This document shows, piece by piece, positions 18,223 to 27,109 of a stretch of DNA of 64,000 nt. The stretch's first letter is position 1. Every line of letters starts with the position of its first letter. The position numbers were made by a program, and so were the translations under genes. The stretch comes from Romboutsia lituseburensis DSM 797 (GTDB lineage: Bacteria; Bacillota; Clostridia; Peptostreptococcales; Peptostreptococcaceae). Where the stretch lies: positions 28,211 through 92,210 of the forward strand of contig NZ_FNGW01000011.1 of assembly GCF_900103615.1 (NCBI RefSeq), in the 5' to 3' direction. The notes below the pieces were generated by a model. That model searched no databases and was not told the origin of the DNA. It saw only the letters and a list, made by a program, of their open reading frames with translations.

Positions 18223-19161
18223 TTAACTAATTTTTATAATATCATCTACCTTACTCATTTTTTTATCTTGTAATTTTGGTTTCGTTGATAAATACCATTT
18301 ATAAGTTTTTTTAAGTCCTTCTTTTAACAATACATTTGGTATATATAATCCATGCTCTATTAATTTATCTATATCTAAATTATAATCTATATTCCTAAAT
18401 GGGAAATATTGTCTTTCCTCGAAATTAACATTGTTTATATCTACTAACTTTACTATTGGAGATTTTTTTACTACTTCTCCACATGTCTGTATCAGATCAT
18501 TCCATGATATAAGTTGGGGGTTTGTTACATTGTAGGCTTCTCTTACTCTATCATTATGAGTTAAACTTTCTAAAACTTTTACTAAATCATCAATATATAT
18601 AAATTGAGTACTGACATTCTTTCCATGTGGAACTGGTATCTTCTTTTCTTGTAAGATTCTTTCGAAAAAATAAATTTCTCTGTAAAGATTATTATTGGGT
18701 CCGTAAATATATGTAGGTCTAATAATTATATATGGTATATCACTGTTAATTATATAATCTTCTGCTTCTTTTTTATCAAGACCATATTTTCCCCAATTTT
18801 TATTTTCTCCCTTTTCATTGTCTTCTCTAGCTTGTTTACTACTATCTTTATATACAGCACCAGATGATAAAACTACATATTTTTTAAGATTTTTTAAATT
18901 TATACATCGTATCAAATTTTTTATATCATCCTTTGAATATGCAGTCATATCATATATATATTCATAAGATTTTTTGCTTAATATTTTCTTTAGATGAGAT
19001 ATATCATCTCTATCGCAAAGAAAATGTTTTCCTAAGCCTTTTAATTTTACTTCCTTTTTTCCTTTTGTAAGTATATCTACTTTATATCCACATTTTATTA
19101 AATATTCGGCTAACGCAGAACCTATGAAGTCATTTCCACCCATAACTAAAATTGATTTCAT
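18223..19161 (-). CDS. NAD(P)-dependent epimerase/dehydratase (extended SDR family)
   Basis: A 312-residue Rossmann protein. GGNDFIGSALAEYL is the dinucleotide loop (GxxxxIG). VVLSSGAVYKDSS supplies the catalytic serine, and YGLDKKEAE the YxxxK pair. IRPTYIYGPNNNLYREIYFFERI is typical of sugar-nucleotide epimerases and isoflavone-reductase-like SDRs. The long C-terminal end PKLQDKKMSKVDDIIKIS is unusual. It lies just downstream of the phytoene-desaturase-like gene, 111 bases apart, on the same strand, so the two may be co-transcribed. Substrate unknown. Confidence 0.78.
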   Translation of the reverse strand: MKSILVMGGNDFIGSALAEYLIKCGYKVDILTKGKKEVKLKGLGKHFLCDRDDISHLKKILSKKSYEYIYDMTAYSKDDIKNLIRCINLKNLKKYVVLSSGAVYKDSSKQAREDNEKGENKNWGKYGLDKKEAEDYIINSDIPYIIIRPTYIYGPNNNLYREIYFFERILQEKKIPVPHGKNVSTQFIYIDDLVKVLESLTHNDRVREAYNVTNPQLISWNDLIQTCGEVVKKSPIVKLVDINNVNFEERQYFPFRNIDYNLDIDKLIEHGLYIPNVLLKEGLKKTYKWYLSTKPKLQDKKMSKVDDIIKIS

Positions 19162-19272
19162 ATATAAATTTCCCCTTTCTAAAATAGCCTCCGATACAAT
19201 ATTAGCACATTTTCAAACTATATACATTACTTATTTCAGCATAAAAAATTATCATAAATTAATATAATTTTT

Positions 19273-20757
19273 TTATATTTTACATTTATATATATCATCT
19301 TGTATAAGTTTTGTTAAAATCTTAGTTCCCTCTATTATTACTGATACACCATTGCCAGGATGCGTAGATGAACCTATAAAATACAATCCTTTAGTATCTT
19401 CATCTTTTAAATGAGGTCTAAAATAAGTTGTCTGATTTAATTTATGACTAATCCCAAATGCAGTCCCATTATAAGAGTTAAACTTATGCTTTAATTGTAT
19501 TGGTGTTAAGTATGATTCATATAATATATTTTCTTTTAAATCTTCTAAGCCATTTATTTTTTCTATTTCTTTTAGTATCATATTTCTAAATTTATTTATG
19601 TTCTTCTTGTCCCATTTTACTTTTTTATATTGTAAATTTGGAACTCTAACCATAATATTTAATATACTTTCAAATTTCCCTGATATAGAGTCATCTATTT
19701 TACTCGGATAATATAAATATAATGATGGATGTTCTGGCATTTCTCCTTTAAAAGGCATTTGTATATTTTCTTTAAATTCTTCACCTATATATATATTGTG
19801 TACTTGTAGATTATTATACTTTTTGTTTAATCCTAAATACATTATAAATACAGAGCATGAATAATCTTCTTTATTTACTTTAAGACACTTTTTCTTATTA
19901 TTTAAAAGATGATTAATAGCATAAGGATAATCTGCATTGCAAACAACTATATCGGATTTAAAATCACCTTTTTCACTTATTACTCCTTTAACTTTATTGT
20001 TGATTATCATTATTTTCTCAACAGTAGTATTAGTTTGTATATTACCACCTAAATCATAAATTAATTTTTCAAGAGCTTCTATATATTTATAAAATCCTCC
20101 TTTTATATACCACAAACCATAAACATGAGATATTGCAGGTATTAATGAATATATATTTGAATTTTTATAAGGATTTACTCCTATATACATAGATTGAAAT
20201 ATCATGTAATTTATTATTTGCTCATTTCTAATTACACTATTTAAATATTTACTATTGCTTTTAAATGGAGATATACTCATAAATTCTTTAATAAGTTTTT
20301 TATTAGATACTTCTGTTGCATCAATCATAGGTTCGTTTAGAAAATATTTTTTACTAACTAAATATTTTTCTAAAGATTTAGTTAAAAAGTTTAAATATCG
20401 TATAGGTAGTTTATATTCTATACCCTCTAAAGTTTTTACCATTTTACCTAAATCACTATAAAAGTTATATTTTTCTCCACTAGCATAATTAACACCATAT
20501 ATAGGATCTATTTTTAGTAATTCAAAATAATCTCTATAATCTTTACCAGCATATTCAAAAATTTCTGTATAAATTTGAGGTGTCATCAATATAGATGCAG
20601 TTAAATCAAATCTTGCTCCATTTTTAAATTTAGCATTTACTTTTCCACCTATTCTAGGCTCTTTTTCCAGCACTGTAACTTCATATCCTTGTTTTAACAA
20701 TCTAACAGCAGTACAAAGACCTCCAATTCCGCCACCTACTACAATTACTTTTCTCAT
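19273..20757 (-). CDS. phytoene-desaturase-like FAD oxidoreductase (CrtI/CrtN family)
   Basis: A 494-residue flavoenzyme. The N-terminal FAD motif is VVGGGIGGLCTAVRLLKQGYEVTVLEKEPRIGGK and the C-terminal FAD-contact segment is GLYFIGSSTHPGNGVSVIIEGT, both diagnostic of the CrtI/CrtN amine-oxidase-like family. AVRLLKQG and GARFDLTASILMTP also match. AAGGGAGTGTTATACT precedes the ATG. No phytoene or squalene synthase is nearby, so it may act on another polyene or a steroid- or lipid-like molecule. Carotenoid function is unproven. Confidence 0.8.
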   Translation of the reverse strand: MRKVIVVGGGIGGLCTAVRLLKQGYEVTVLEKEPRIGGKVNAKFKNGARFDLTASILMTPQIYTEIFEYAGKDYRDYFELLKIDPIYGVNYASGEKYNFYSDLGKMVKTLEGIEYKLPIRYLNFLTKSLEKYLVSKKYFLNEPMIDATEVSNKKLIKEFMSISPFKSNSKYLNSVIRNEQIINYMIFQSMYIGVNPYKNSNIYSLIPAISHVYGLWYIKGGFYKYIEALEKLIYDLGGNIQTNTTVEKIMIINNKVKGVISEKGDFKSDIVVCNADYPYAINHLLNNKKKCLKVNKEDYSCSVFIMYLGLNKKYNNLQVHNIYIGEEFKENIQMPFKGEMPEHPSLYLYYPSKIDDSISGKFESILNIMVRVPNLQYKKVKWDKKNINKFRNMILKEIEKINGLEDLKENILYESYLTPIQLKHKFNSYNGTAFGISHKLNQTTYFRPHLKDEDTKGLYFIGSSTHPGNGVSVIIEGTKILTKLIQDDIYKCKI

Positions 20758-20907
20758 AGTATAACACTCCCTTAAAACTAACGTTATTAATGTTAGTATT
20801 CCTAGTAACTCTATTATTATTTGAACTATTTTTTCAAAATAATAGACCTACAAATGTCACTTAATGAGATTCTTTGAGGCCTTTATAAATACATATATAT
20901 TTTTTTA

Positions 20908-21315
20908 TTATATAGACACTATCTTGTCTATATTTATATTTATTTTCTTTTGTAACATATATAAAAGTACTGGTATATACATATAAGTTAAACATCCTTT
21001 TACATTAAATAATATTAATATTAATATACTCGATGAAACAATCGATGCTATAACAGATGTTTTATTACTTCTATTAAATACTTTCATCATAATTCCAAAC
21101 ATTAAACCAAATATACATACCATTAGAGAAAATACTACAAAAATACTAAGTCCTTGTATTTGCTGCGGTATTTTTGGTATTGATGAATATCCAACAACAA
21201 AAACATATGTTAATACTCCAAATATAATATAGGTTTTGCCCATAGATTTCTTTTTAAATAAAAGTAATACTGTAAACGCAAAATAAAAACAACTTAAGAA
21301 ACTGACTAATCCCAT
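20908..21315 (-). CDS. small membrane protein, five predicted helices
   Basis: A 135-residue hydrophobic protein, not recognised. Hydrophobic segments lie at about 2-20, 28-47, 55-77, 85-103 and 106-120, with basic residues (KKKS, NRSNK, QKK) in between. I use the ATG at 21315, which has AGGTG six bases upstream, instead of the GTG at 21324. It precedes the phytoene-desaturase-like gene by 150 bases on the same strand; no functional inference is safe. Confidence 0.55.
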   Translation of the reverse strand: MGLVSFLSCFYFAFTVLLLFKKKSMGKTYIIFGVLTYVFVVGYSSIPKIPQQIQGLSIFVVFSLMVCIFGLMFGIMMKVFNRSNKTSVIASIVSSSILILILFNVKGCLTYMYIPVLLYMLQKKININIDKIVSI

Positions 21316-21365
21316 ATGACTCACCTATCCTTACTATAAATCTTTATCATTGAATTTATTTTTAT

Positions 21366-21413
21366 AAAAACAAAACCACAAAGCTATTTTTAAGCCTTAT
21401 GGTTTTGTTTTAT
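21366..21413 (-). terminator. terminator at the end of the arc operon
   Basis: AAAACAAAACCA and TGGTTTTGTTTT arms enclose a 20-base loop and run into TTTTTATAAA on the - strand, 32 bases after the YfcC carrier stop. Confidence 0.82.
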
Positions 21414-21444
21414 AAATATTTTACAAGGTATATTTATTTTAAAA

Positions 21445-22980
21445 TTATAACACCATAGACCCAGCAGCTAATATAATTATAGTTGCTACGAATATTAAAG
21501 CTAATAATTTAGTTACAAACTTAACCCATGTAGCATAGTCTATTTTTGCAATTGCAAGACCTCCCATAACAACTCCTGACGTTGGAGTTACTAAGTTTAC
21601 TATACCACTACCTGCACAGAATGCAGAAACTATTATTTCTGGTGCAATATTTAACTTTTGAGCTAGTGGTGCAAATATTGGCATAGAAACTGATGCTAAT
21701 CCTGAAGTAGATGGTATTAAGAATGATAATGCTATGTATATAAGATAAGCCATATTAGCAAATAACATACCAGATACTCCACTTAATACTCCAGATGCTT
21801 TGTCTAGTATGTATAAGTCAAGACCAGAGTTTGCCATCATGAAAGATACCCCTCTTGATATACCAACAACTAAAGCAACACCAACCATATCAGCACATCC
21901 ATTTATAAATGAACCAACTATATCTTCTTCAGACATTCTGTAAACTATACCTATTAAAACAGACATTAAGAAGAACCATATTGTTAATTCAGGGAACCAC
22001 CATCCTCCTAATGGAGAACCATTGAACCATGCTGTAGTATTTTCAAATATAGTTACTCCGAAATTACTCCATGGTATAACACTCATTATCATAACTGCAA
22101 AAGATAATGCAAATAATACTAAAACAAATTTTCTTTTTCCATCTAGCTCTAATATTTCTTCTGAATCATTACTAAATGCATCATGAGCTGCATCTAATTC
22201 ACCCTTAGATAATATTGTAGCATTTTTATCTGCATAAACTTTTTTAGCATACTTCATAACATATATTATTGAAATTATTAAAGGTATTAACCATAATGCA
22301 GCTCCTATTGCTATAGTAGTACCTTGATTTATTGTTACCCCAGCAGCTCCAGCAGCTGATACTGCAGCTCCTATTGCAAATGGGTTTACTGTTGATCCTA
22401 AACATCCTATACCACAACCAAGTAATAATGTAGCAGCCCCTACTAATGGGTCAAATCCTGCTGCCATCATAGTTGCAGTTATTAATGCGTAAAACGCTAA
22501 AGACTCTTCAGCCATACCATAAGATGTTCCACCTAAAGAGAATAAAAACATTAATACTGGTATAAGCATTAATTCTTTTCCTTTTAGTTTCTTAACAAGT
22601 GCTCCAACTCCTGCATCTAAAGCTCCTGTTTTTGTTACAACTCCTAGGAATCCACCTATTATAAGTACGAATAAAGCAACGTCTATTGCACCTTTAACTT
22701 GCCCTTCGTTCCATACACTCATGTATGAACCGTCTGCATCATTAATTGTTTTAAGAGCACCTTCTACTCCATTTTCATCCATAGACTTTTGAATTTCGGC
22801 ATCTAAGGCTACATCTTTTACCCCAACCATACCTGTTACTGGCGCCATAACTAGATCTGAAAGTTGAGCTTTCTTAACACCAGGTACAACTTGAGTTATT
22901 AGTGCGATAGCTATCATTATTGCTAATAATACTGTATACGCAGATGGGAATTTAAACTTTTTCTTTTTGTCGTTTGACAT
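21445..22980 (-). CDS. YfcC-family carrier, probable arginine/ornithine antiporter
   Basis: A 511-residue multi-pass membrane protein (about 12 helices) of the DcuC-related YfcC family, beginning FKFPSAYTVLLAIMIAIALITQVVPG. Family features include LFSLGGTSYGMAEESLAFY, LGCGIGCLGSTVNPFAIGAA and the C-terminal LIPSTSGLASVSMPIFAPLA with NLVTPTSGVVMGGLAIAKI. A soluble loop of about 50 residues after the first helix is normal for the family. GGGGGAGACATGTA precedes the ATG. Its place after arcA-arcB-arcC makes arginine/ornithine exchange (the ArcD job) the natural reading. The closest general family annotation is C4-dicarboxylate/amino-acid carrier, so the substrate is inferred from context. Confidence 0.82.
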   Translation of the reverse strand: MSNDKKKKFKFPSAYTVLLAIMIAIALITQVVPGVKKAQLSDLVMAPVTGMVGVKDVALDAEIQKSMDENGVEGALKTINDADGSYMSVWNEGQVKGAIDVALFVLIIGGFLGVVTKTGALDAGVGALVKKLKGKELMLIPVLMFLFSLGGTSYGMAEESLAFYALITATMMAAGFDPLVGAATLLLGCGIGCLGSTVNPFAIGAAVSAAGAAGVTINQGTTIAIGAALWLIPLIISIIYVMKYAKKVYADKNATILSKGELDAAHDAFSNDSEEILELDGKRKFVLVLFALSFAVMIMSVIPWSNFGVTIFENTTAWFNGSPLGGWWFPELTIWFFLMSVLIGIVYRMSEEDIVGSFINGCADMVGVALVVGISRGVSFMMANSGLDLYILDKASGVLSGVSGMLFANMAYLIYIALSFLIPSTSGLASVSMPIFAPLAQKLNIAPEIIVSAFCAGSGIVNLVTPTSGVVMGGLAIAKIDYATWVKFVTKLLALIFVATIIILAAGSMVL

Positions 22981-23112
22981 TACATGTCTCCCCCTTTGGT
23001 TATAATTTGTCTATTATTTTTAAAGAGCCTCACTCTATTAAAAATCCCCGTTACTATGCAAAACATATTAAATTTTATATAATTCTTACTTTAATTTATA
23101 ATACCATCTTAT

Positions 23113-23160
23113 CTAAATAAAGGAAATATTATCCTGTCAGATAACATTTCCTTTATTATT
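23113..23160 (-). terminator. long hairpin between arcC and the carrier gene
   Basis: AATAAAGGAAAT and ATTTCCTTTATT arms (- strand) enclose a short inner stem GTTATC/GATAAT. It lies in the 190-base gap after arcC. The T tract is poor, so it may be a partial terminator or an mRNA-stability stem that lowers carrier expression. Confidence 0.6.
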
Positions 23161-23170
23161 TATTATTTTA

Positions 23171-24127
23171 TTATGCGTTGCATATTTCATCTTCTTTGCA
23201 TATTATAGTTCCTGTAGTTCCGTGTAAAGCTTCTTTAGCTTTTTCTAATGAAGTTATTAAAGCTTTTCCGTTAGATGAAGATTCTACGAAATCTACACAA
23301 GCTTCTACTTTAGGTAACATAGAACCTGGTGCAAAATGTCCTTCTTCTATATATTTAGCAGCTTGTTCTAAGTTTATAGATGCTAAAGCTTCTTGGTTTG
23401 GTTTGTTGAAGTTTATACAAACTCTATCTACTGCAGTTAATATTACTAACATTTCAGCATCAAGGTCTTTAGCTAATTTAGCACTTGATTTATCTTTGTC
23501 TATAACAGCAGCTACACCGTGTAATGATCCATCTTCTTTTTCTATTACTGGTATACCACCACCACCAACAGTGATTACTATACTTCCGTTGTCAACTAAT
23601 TGCTTAACTGTTTCTAATTCAACTATTTTTTGTGGTTGTGGAGAAGCAACAACTCTTCTGTATCCTCTTCCAGCATCTTCTACAAATGTAAATCCTTTTT
23701 CAGCAGCTATTTTATCAGCTTCTTCTTTAGTGTAGAACATACCTACTGGCTTAGTTAAGTTTTTGAAAGCATCATCATTTTCATCAACTACAACTTGAGT
23801 TACTATAGATGCAACATTTTTATTTAATTTTCTAGCATTTAATTCATTTTTTATAGATTGTTGTAAGTGGTATCCTATATATCCTTGACTCATTGATCCA
23901 CATTCAGCAAATGGCATACTTGGAGTATTTGCTCCATTATTAGCTGCAAAGTCCATTGCTAAGTTTATCATACCAACTTGAGGTCCATTTCCATGTCCAA
24001 CTATTACGTTGTAACCTTCTTCTGATAAATCCACTATTGTTTTTGCTGTTTGCTTAACTAATTCTAATTGTTCTTCCGGATTGTTTCCTAGTGCATTTCC
24101 CCCTAAGGCGATAACTAATCTCTTCAT
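23171..24127 (-). CDS. arcC: carbamate kinase
   Basis: It makes ATP from carbamoyl phosphate and ADP, the energy-yielding step of the arginine deiminase pathway. The 318-residue protein starts with IALGGNALGNNPEEQ and has GHGNGPQVG, CGSMSQGYIGYHLQQ, VASPQPQKIVE, TVGGGGIPV and the C-terminal FAPGSMLPKVEACV, all carbamate-kinase signatures. AAGGGAGACATATT precedes the ATG. It follows arcB by 201 bases. Confidence 0.98.
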   Translation of the reverse strand: MKRLVIALGGNALGNNPEEQLELVKQTAKTIVDLSEEGYNVIVGHGNGPQVGMINLAMDFAANNGANTPSMPFAECGSMSQGYIGYHLQQSIKNELNARKLNKNVASIVTQVVVDENDDAFKNLTKPVGMFYTKEEADKIAAEKGFTFVEDAGRGYRRVVASPQPQKIVELETVKQLVDNGSIVITVGGGGIPVIEKEDGSLHGVAAVIDKDKSSAKLAKDLDAEMLVILTAVDRVCINFNKPNQEALASINLEQAAKYIEEGHFAPGSMLPKVEACVDFVESSSNGKALITSLEKAKEALHGTTGTIICKEDEICNA

Positions 24128-24168
24128 AATATGTCTCCCTTACTATTAATTATATTTTAGATAAATAT

Positions 24169-24212
24169 AACCCCCATCTATATTTTCCGATAACAAAATG
24201 GGGGTTACTTAA
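24169..24212 (-). other. intercistronic hairpin between arcB and arcC
   Basis: AACCCCCAT and ATGGGGGTT arms form a GC-rich stem in an otherwise AT-rich gap, not followed by a T run on the - strand (ATATTTATC). More likely an mRNA processing or stability stem than a terminator. Confidence 0.55.
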
Positions 24213-24328
24213 TTTCTTATACAACTTTTACTATACTAAACCACCATCTCAATGTTTAACTAATCAATTTAATGAGCGTCTACACACCTGACAGTGGTAG
24301 TTTCCTTAACTTAATTTCCTACTAAAGA

Positions 24329-25324
24329 TTATTGTCCTATAGTAGAAGCCATTATAGCTTTTATAGTATGCATTCTGTTTTCTGCTTCATCAAATACAAC
24401 AGATTGTTTAGATTCAAATACTTCATCAGTAACTTCCATTTCAGTTATACCGAATTTTTCACCCATTTCTGCTCCTACCTTAGTTTTTAGGTCGTGGAAT
24501 GCAGGTAAACAGTGCATGAATATAGCTTCTGGATTAGCATTATCCATAACAGCTTTGTTAACTTGGAATGGCATTAATTGCTTGATTCTAGCTTCCCAAA
24601 CTTCAGCTGGTTCTCCCATAGATACCCAAACGTCAGTGTATATAACGTCAGCATTCTTAGTTCCTGCCATAACATCTTCAGTTAATGTTATAGTACATCC
24701 GTTTTCAGCAGCTATTTCTTTACAAGTAGCAACTAATTCATCAGCTGGGAATAATTCTTTTGGAGCACAAGCTGTGAAGTTTAATCCCATCTTAGCACAA
24801 GCAACCATTAAAGAGTTACCCATGTTATTTCTAGCATCTCCCATGTAAACAAAGTTTACACCTTTTAATCTTCCTAATTTTTCTTCTATAGTTAATAAGT
24901 CAGCTATCATTTGAGTTGGATGGAATTCATCTGTTAATCCGTTCCATACTGGTACTCCAGCATGTGCAGCTAATTCTTCAACTATTTCTTGAGAGAATCC
25001 TCTGTATTCTATACCATCATACATTCTTCCTAAAACTCTAGCAGTATCTGCTATAGATTCTTTTTTACCCATTTGAGAACCAGTTGGTCCTAGGTAAGTA
25101 ACACCCATTCCTAAGTCCATAGCTCCAACTTCGAATGAACATCTAGTTCTAGTTGAATCTTTTTCGAATAATATAACAACGTTTTTACCTTCTAAAGTTC
25201 TGTTTACTACACCAGCTCTTTTTAGGTCTTTTAAGTTTTTAGATAAATCTAATAAGTATCTTATCTCTGCACTTGAAAAGTCTAATAATTTTAAAAATGA
25301 ACGTCCTCTTAAATTAACTGCCAT
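24329..25324 (-). CDS. arcB: ornithine carbamoyltransferase (catabolic context)
   Basis: In this operon it phosphorolyses citrulline to ornithine and carbamoyl phosphate. The 331-residue protein has the carbamoyl-phosphate loop STRTRC, the HPTQ motif, and HCLPAFHD with the active-site cysteine; [17 protein letters not shown] and DVWVSMGEP also match. AGGAGGGTTTTTACA precedes the ATG. Sequence alone does not separate catabolic ArcB from anabolic ArgF; the operon decides it. Confidence 0.96.
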   Translation of the reverse strand: MAVNLRGRSFLKLLDFSSAEIRYLLDLSKNLKDLKRAGVVNRTLEGKNVVILFEKDSTRTRCSFEVGAMDLGMGVTYLGPTGSQMGKKESIADTARVLGRMYDGIEYRGFSQEIVEELAAHAGVPVWNGLTDEFHPTQMIADLLTIEEKLGRLKGVNFVYMGDARNNMGNSLMVACAKMGLNFTACAPKELFPADELVATCKEIAAENGCTITLTEDVMAGTKNADVIYTDVWVSMGEPAEVWEARIKQLMPFQVNKAVMDNANPEAIFMHCLPAFHDLKTKVGAEMGEKFGITEMEVTDEVFESKQSVVFDEAENRMHTIKAIMASTIGQ

Positions 25325-25392
25325 TGTAAAAACCCTCCTAATAAGTTATAATGAAAATATATTTTAAAATTTTAAAAGTTTACTATTTTTGG

Positions 25393-25440
25393 CTTCTTTA
25401 AAGGCTCTAGTTTCGAACCTTTAAAGAAGTTTTTTTTATC
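25393..25440 (+). terminator. hairpin between arcA and arcB with T tract on the antisense strand
   Basis: Perfect 12-bp arms CTTCTTTAAAGG / CCTTTAAAGAAG (25393-25404, 25418-25429) are followed by TTTTTTTTA on the + strand, opposite to the operon. On the operon strand the stem is preceded, not followed, by the U-rich complement's A tract. It either stops antisense transcription or acts as an intercistronic stem. Confidence 0.55.
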
Positions 25441-25507
25441 TATATATATATGTTTTATAAGGCGTTATTAAATATTAACTATTTATTAATTAAATTTAAT
25501 CTGTTTC

Positions 25508-26731
25508 TTATACTTCTCTAACTAGAGGCATTGACATACATCTTGGGCCCCCACGTCCTCTTGATAATTCACTTGATGGTATTACATGTATTTTTATACC
25601 ATTTTCTTCTAATAATCTGTTAGTGATGTAGTTTCTAGAGTAAACAACAACTTCACCTGGTTTTATACATAATGTATTTGAACCATCATTCCATTGCTCT
25701 CTATCTGCTATAACTTTATCTCCTCCACCACATTGGATTAATGTAACTTTTTCAACTCCAAGGTGTTTAGCTAATACAGTTTCTAATTCAGCATTAACTT
25801 CTACTATGTTTAATTCTCCTTCTACATCACCTTTAGTTATTTCGAATACTTGTAAAGGACCTTGTATTCCTGGATGTATAGTGAATTTATCAACATCTAT
25901 TTGAGTGAACACTGTATCTAAGTGCATCATTGCTCTATTGTTTGGTATGTTGAATGCTAATATAGTTTCTATTTCTTTGTTGTTGCTCTTATAGAATATT
26001 TGCTTAGCTATATGTTCTATAGCAGGAGCTTCTGTTCTTTGAGATATACCTATAGCTAAAGCTTTTTCAGTAAGGTTTAATATATCTCCACCTTCTATAT
26101 GATATTCAAAGTTTCTATCGTAGAATCTTTCAACTTCACCTTTGAAATCTTTGTGATACTTGAATATATAGTCAGCATATATAGTTTCTCTGTTTCTTGT
26201 TACAGAGTACATTTTATTTAAACTTACACCTTCTCCTATACTTGCAAATGGATCTCTTGTGAAGTATAAGTTTGGCATTGGATCAGCAACGAATGGATAA
26301 TCATCTTGTGCTAAGTCAGATAAACTTTTCTTACCTAAAGCAGGTAATTCGTTTTTGTTTATACCAGCCATAGTTTTTCTTATTAATTCATCGTTGTTAT
26401 CTATTCTTTTTAAGAATTCATAAACATTTTTATGAAGTTCTGGGCTTGTTATTCCAGCTTCTTCTATAAATTGGTTTAAGAATTGTTCCTTTATTTCTTC
26501 ATCAGCTATAACTTCAGCTGCTAATTCATGTAAGTAAACAACTTCAACCCCATTTTCTCTTAGAACCTCAGCAAATGCATCATGCTCTTGTTGAGCTACT
26601 TCTAAAAATGGAATATCATCAAATAATAATCTTTCAAGATACTCAGGTGTTAAGTTTTCTATTTCAGCACCTGGTCTATGAAGTAGAACTTTTTTAAGTG
26701 GCTTTATTTCACTTGTAACTTTTATTCCCAT
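25508..26731 (-). CDS. arcA: arginine deiminase
   Basis: It hydrolyses arginine to citrulline and ammonia, first step of the ADI pathway. The 407-residue protein keeps the family start [69 protein letters not shown] with the catalytic histidine, and the terminal catalytic cysteine in [17 protein letters not shown] choose the ATG at 26731 (MGIKVTSE) because GGAGAGGG lies seven bases upstream; the longer frame to 26767 has no ribosome site. It opens the operon arcA-arcB-arcC-carrier. Confidence 0.98.
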   Translation of the reverse strand: MGIKVTSEIKPLKKVLLHRPGAEIENLTPEYLERLLFDDIPFLEVAQQEHDAFAEVLRENGVEVVYLHELAAEVIADEEIKEQFLNQFIEEAGITSPELHKNVYEFLKRIDNNDELIRKTMAGINKNELPALGKKSLSDLAQDDYPFVADPMPNLYFTRDPFASIGEGVSLNKMYSVTRNRETIYADYIFKYHKDFKGEVERFYDRNFEYHIEGGDILNLTEKALAIGISQRTEAPAIEHIAKQIFYKSNNKEIETILAFNIPNNRAMMHLDTVFTQIDVDKFTIHPGIQGPLQVFEITKGDVEGELNIVEVNAELETVLAKHLGVEKVTLIQCGGGDKVIADREQWNDGSNTLCIKPGEVVVYSRNYITNRLLEENGIKIHVIPSSELSRGRGGPRCMSMPLVREV

Positions 26732-26766
26732 AGTTATTCCCTCTCCATCTGTTGAATTTTTTGTCA

Positions 26767-26784
26767 TTTTAACTCGTTAACTGT
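26767..26784. promoter_or_regulatory. second, weaker Rex-like half-palindrome upstream of arcA
   Basis: TTAACTCGTTAA (core TTAA-N4-TTAA) lies 12 bases inside the arcA leader. Outer bases match the Rex consensus TTGTTAA-N4-TTAACAA less well than the site at 26793. Confidence 0.35.
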
Positions 26785-26792
26785 CTTTTGCT

Positions 26793-26810
26793 GTGTTAAC
26801 TTGTTGACAA
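26793..26810. promoter_or_regulatory. candidate Rex (redox repressor) operator of the arc operon
   Basis: GTGTTAACTTGTTGACAA on the + strand is an inverted repeat matching the Rex operator TTGTTAA-N4-TTAACAA except for one base in each arm. It begins six bases downstream of the -10, so it covers the expected transcription start, as repressor sites do. Confidence 0.55.
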
Positions 26811-26816
26811 TTTAAT

Positions 26817-26843
26817 CTTATACCATTTTTTTCTAAAAATCAA
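26817..26843 (-). promoter_or_regulatory. arcA promoter
   Basis: On the - strand TTGATT (26838-26843) and an extended -10, TGG then TATAAG (26817-26822), with a 15-base spacer. Start of RNA would be about 80 bases before arcA. Confidence 0.6.
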
Positions 26844-26996
26844 TATATTTTTTTAAAAATTTATTTTTTATTATTTGAAAAAAACGTTTTTCTAAAAATT
26901 AAATAAAAAAGACTATATTTTTAAAAAAGTATATAACTATACCTTTTTATGGTTTTTTTCATAAAAAACCACGCTTTATTGTTTATTATTTAACAT

Positions 26997-27010
26997 TGTA
27001 AACGTTATCA
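26997..27010. promoter_or_regulatory. candidate CcpA cre site upstream of the arc operon
   Basis: TGTAAACGTTATCA fits the cre consensus TGWAANCGNTNWCA at every fixed position. It lies about 175 bases upstream of the arcA -10, within the 378-base gap after the MerR-methyltransferase gene, and overlaps a possible upstream -35 (TTTACA, - strand). The rest of this gap is A/T runs with no ORF. Confidence 0.55.
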
Positions 27011-27109
27011 TAAGACTTTTCTAGCTTATGATTTTTAATTTTCAAACATAAATTATAAATTTATTAAAAGCTTCATTAAATATTTCTTATAACATGACTT
27101 AAGTTTAAG

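Noticed and set aside
27007..27040. ATCATAAG/CTTATGAT hairpin with TTTTTAA on the + strand
   Set aside because: No convincing + strand promoter or gene precedes it; probably chance, or part of the arc upstream region.
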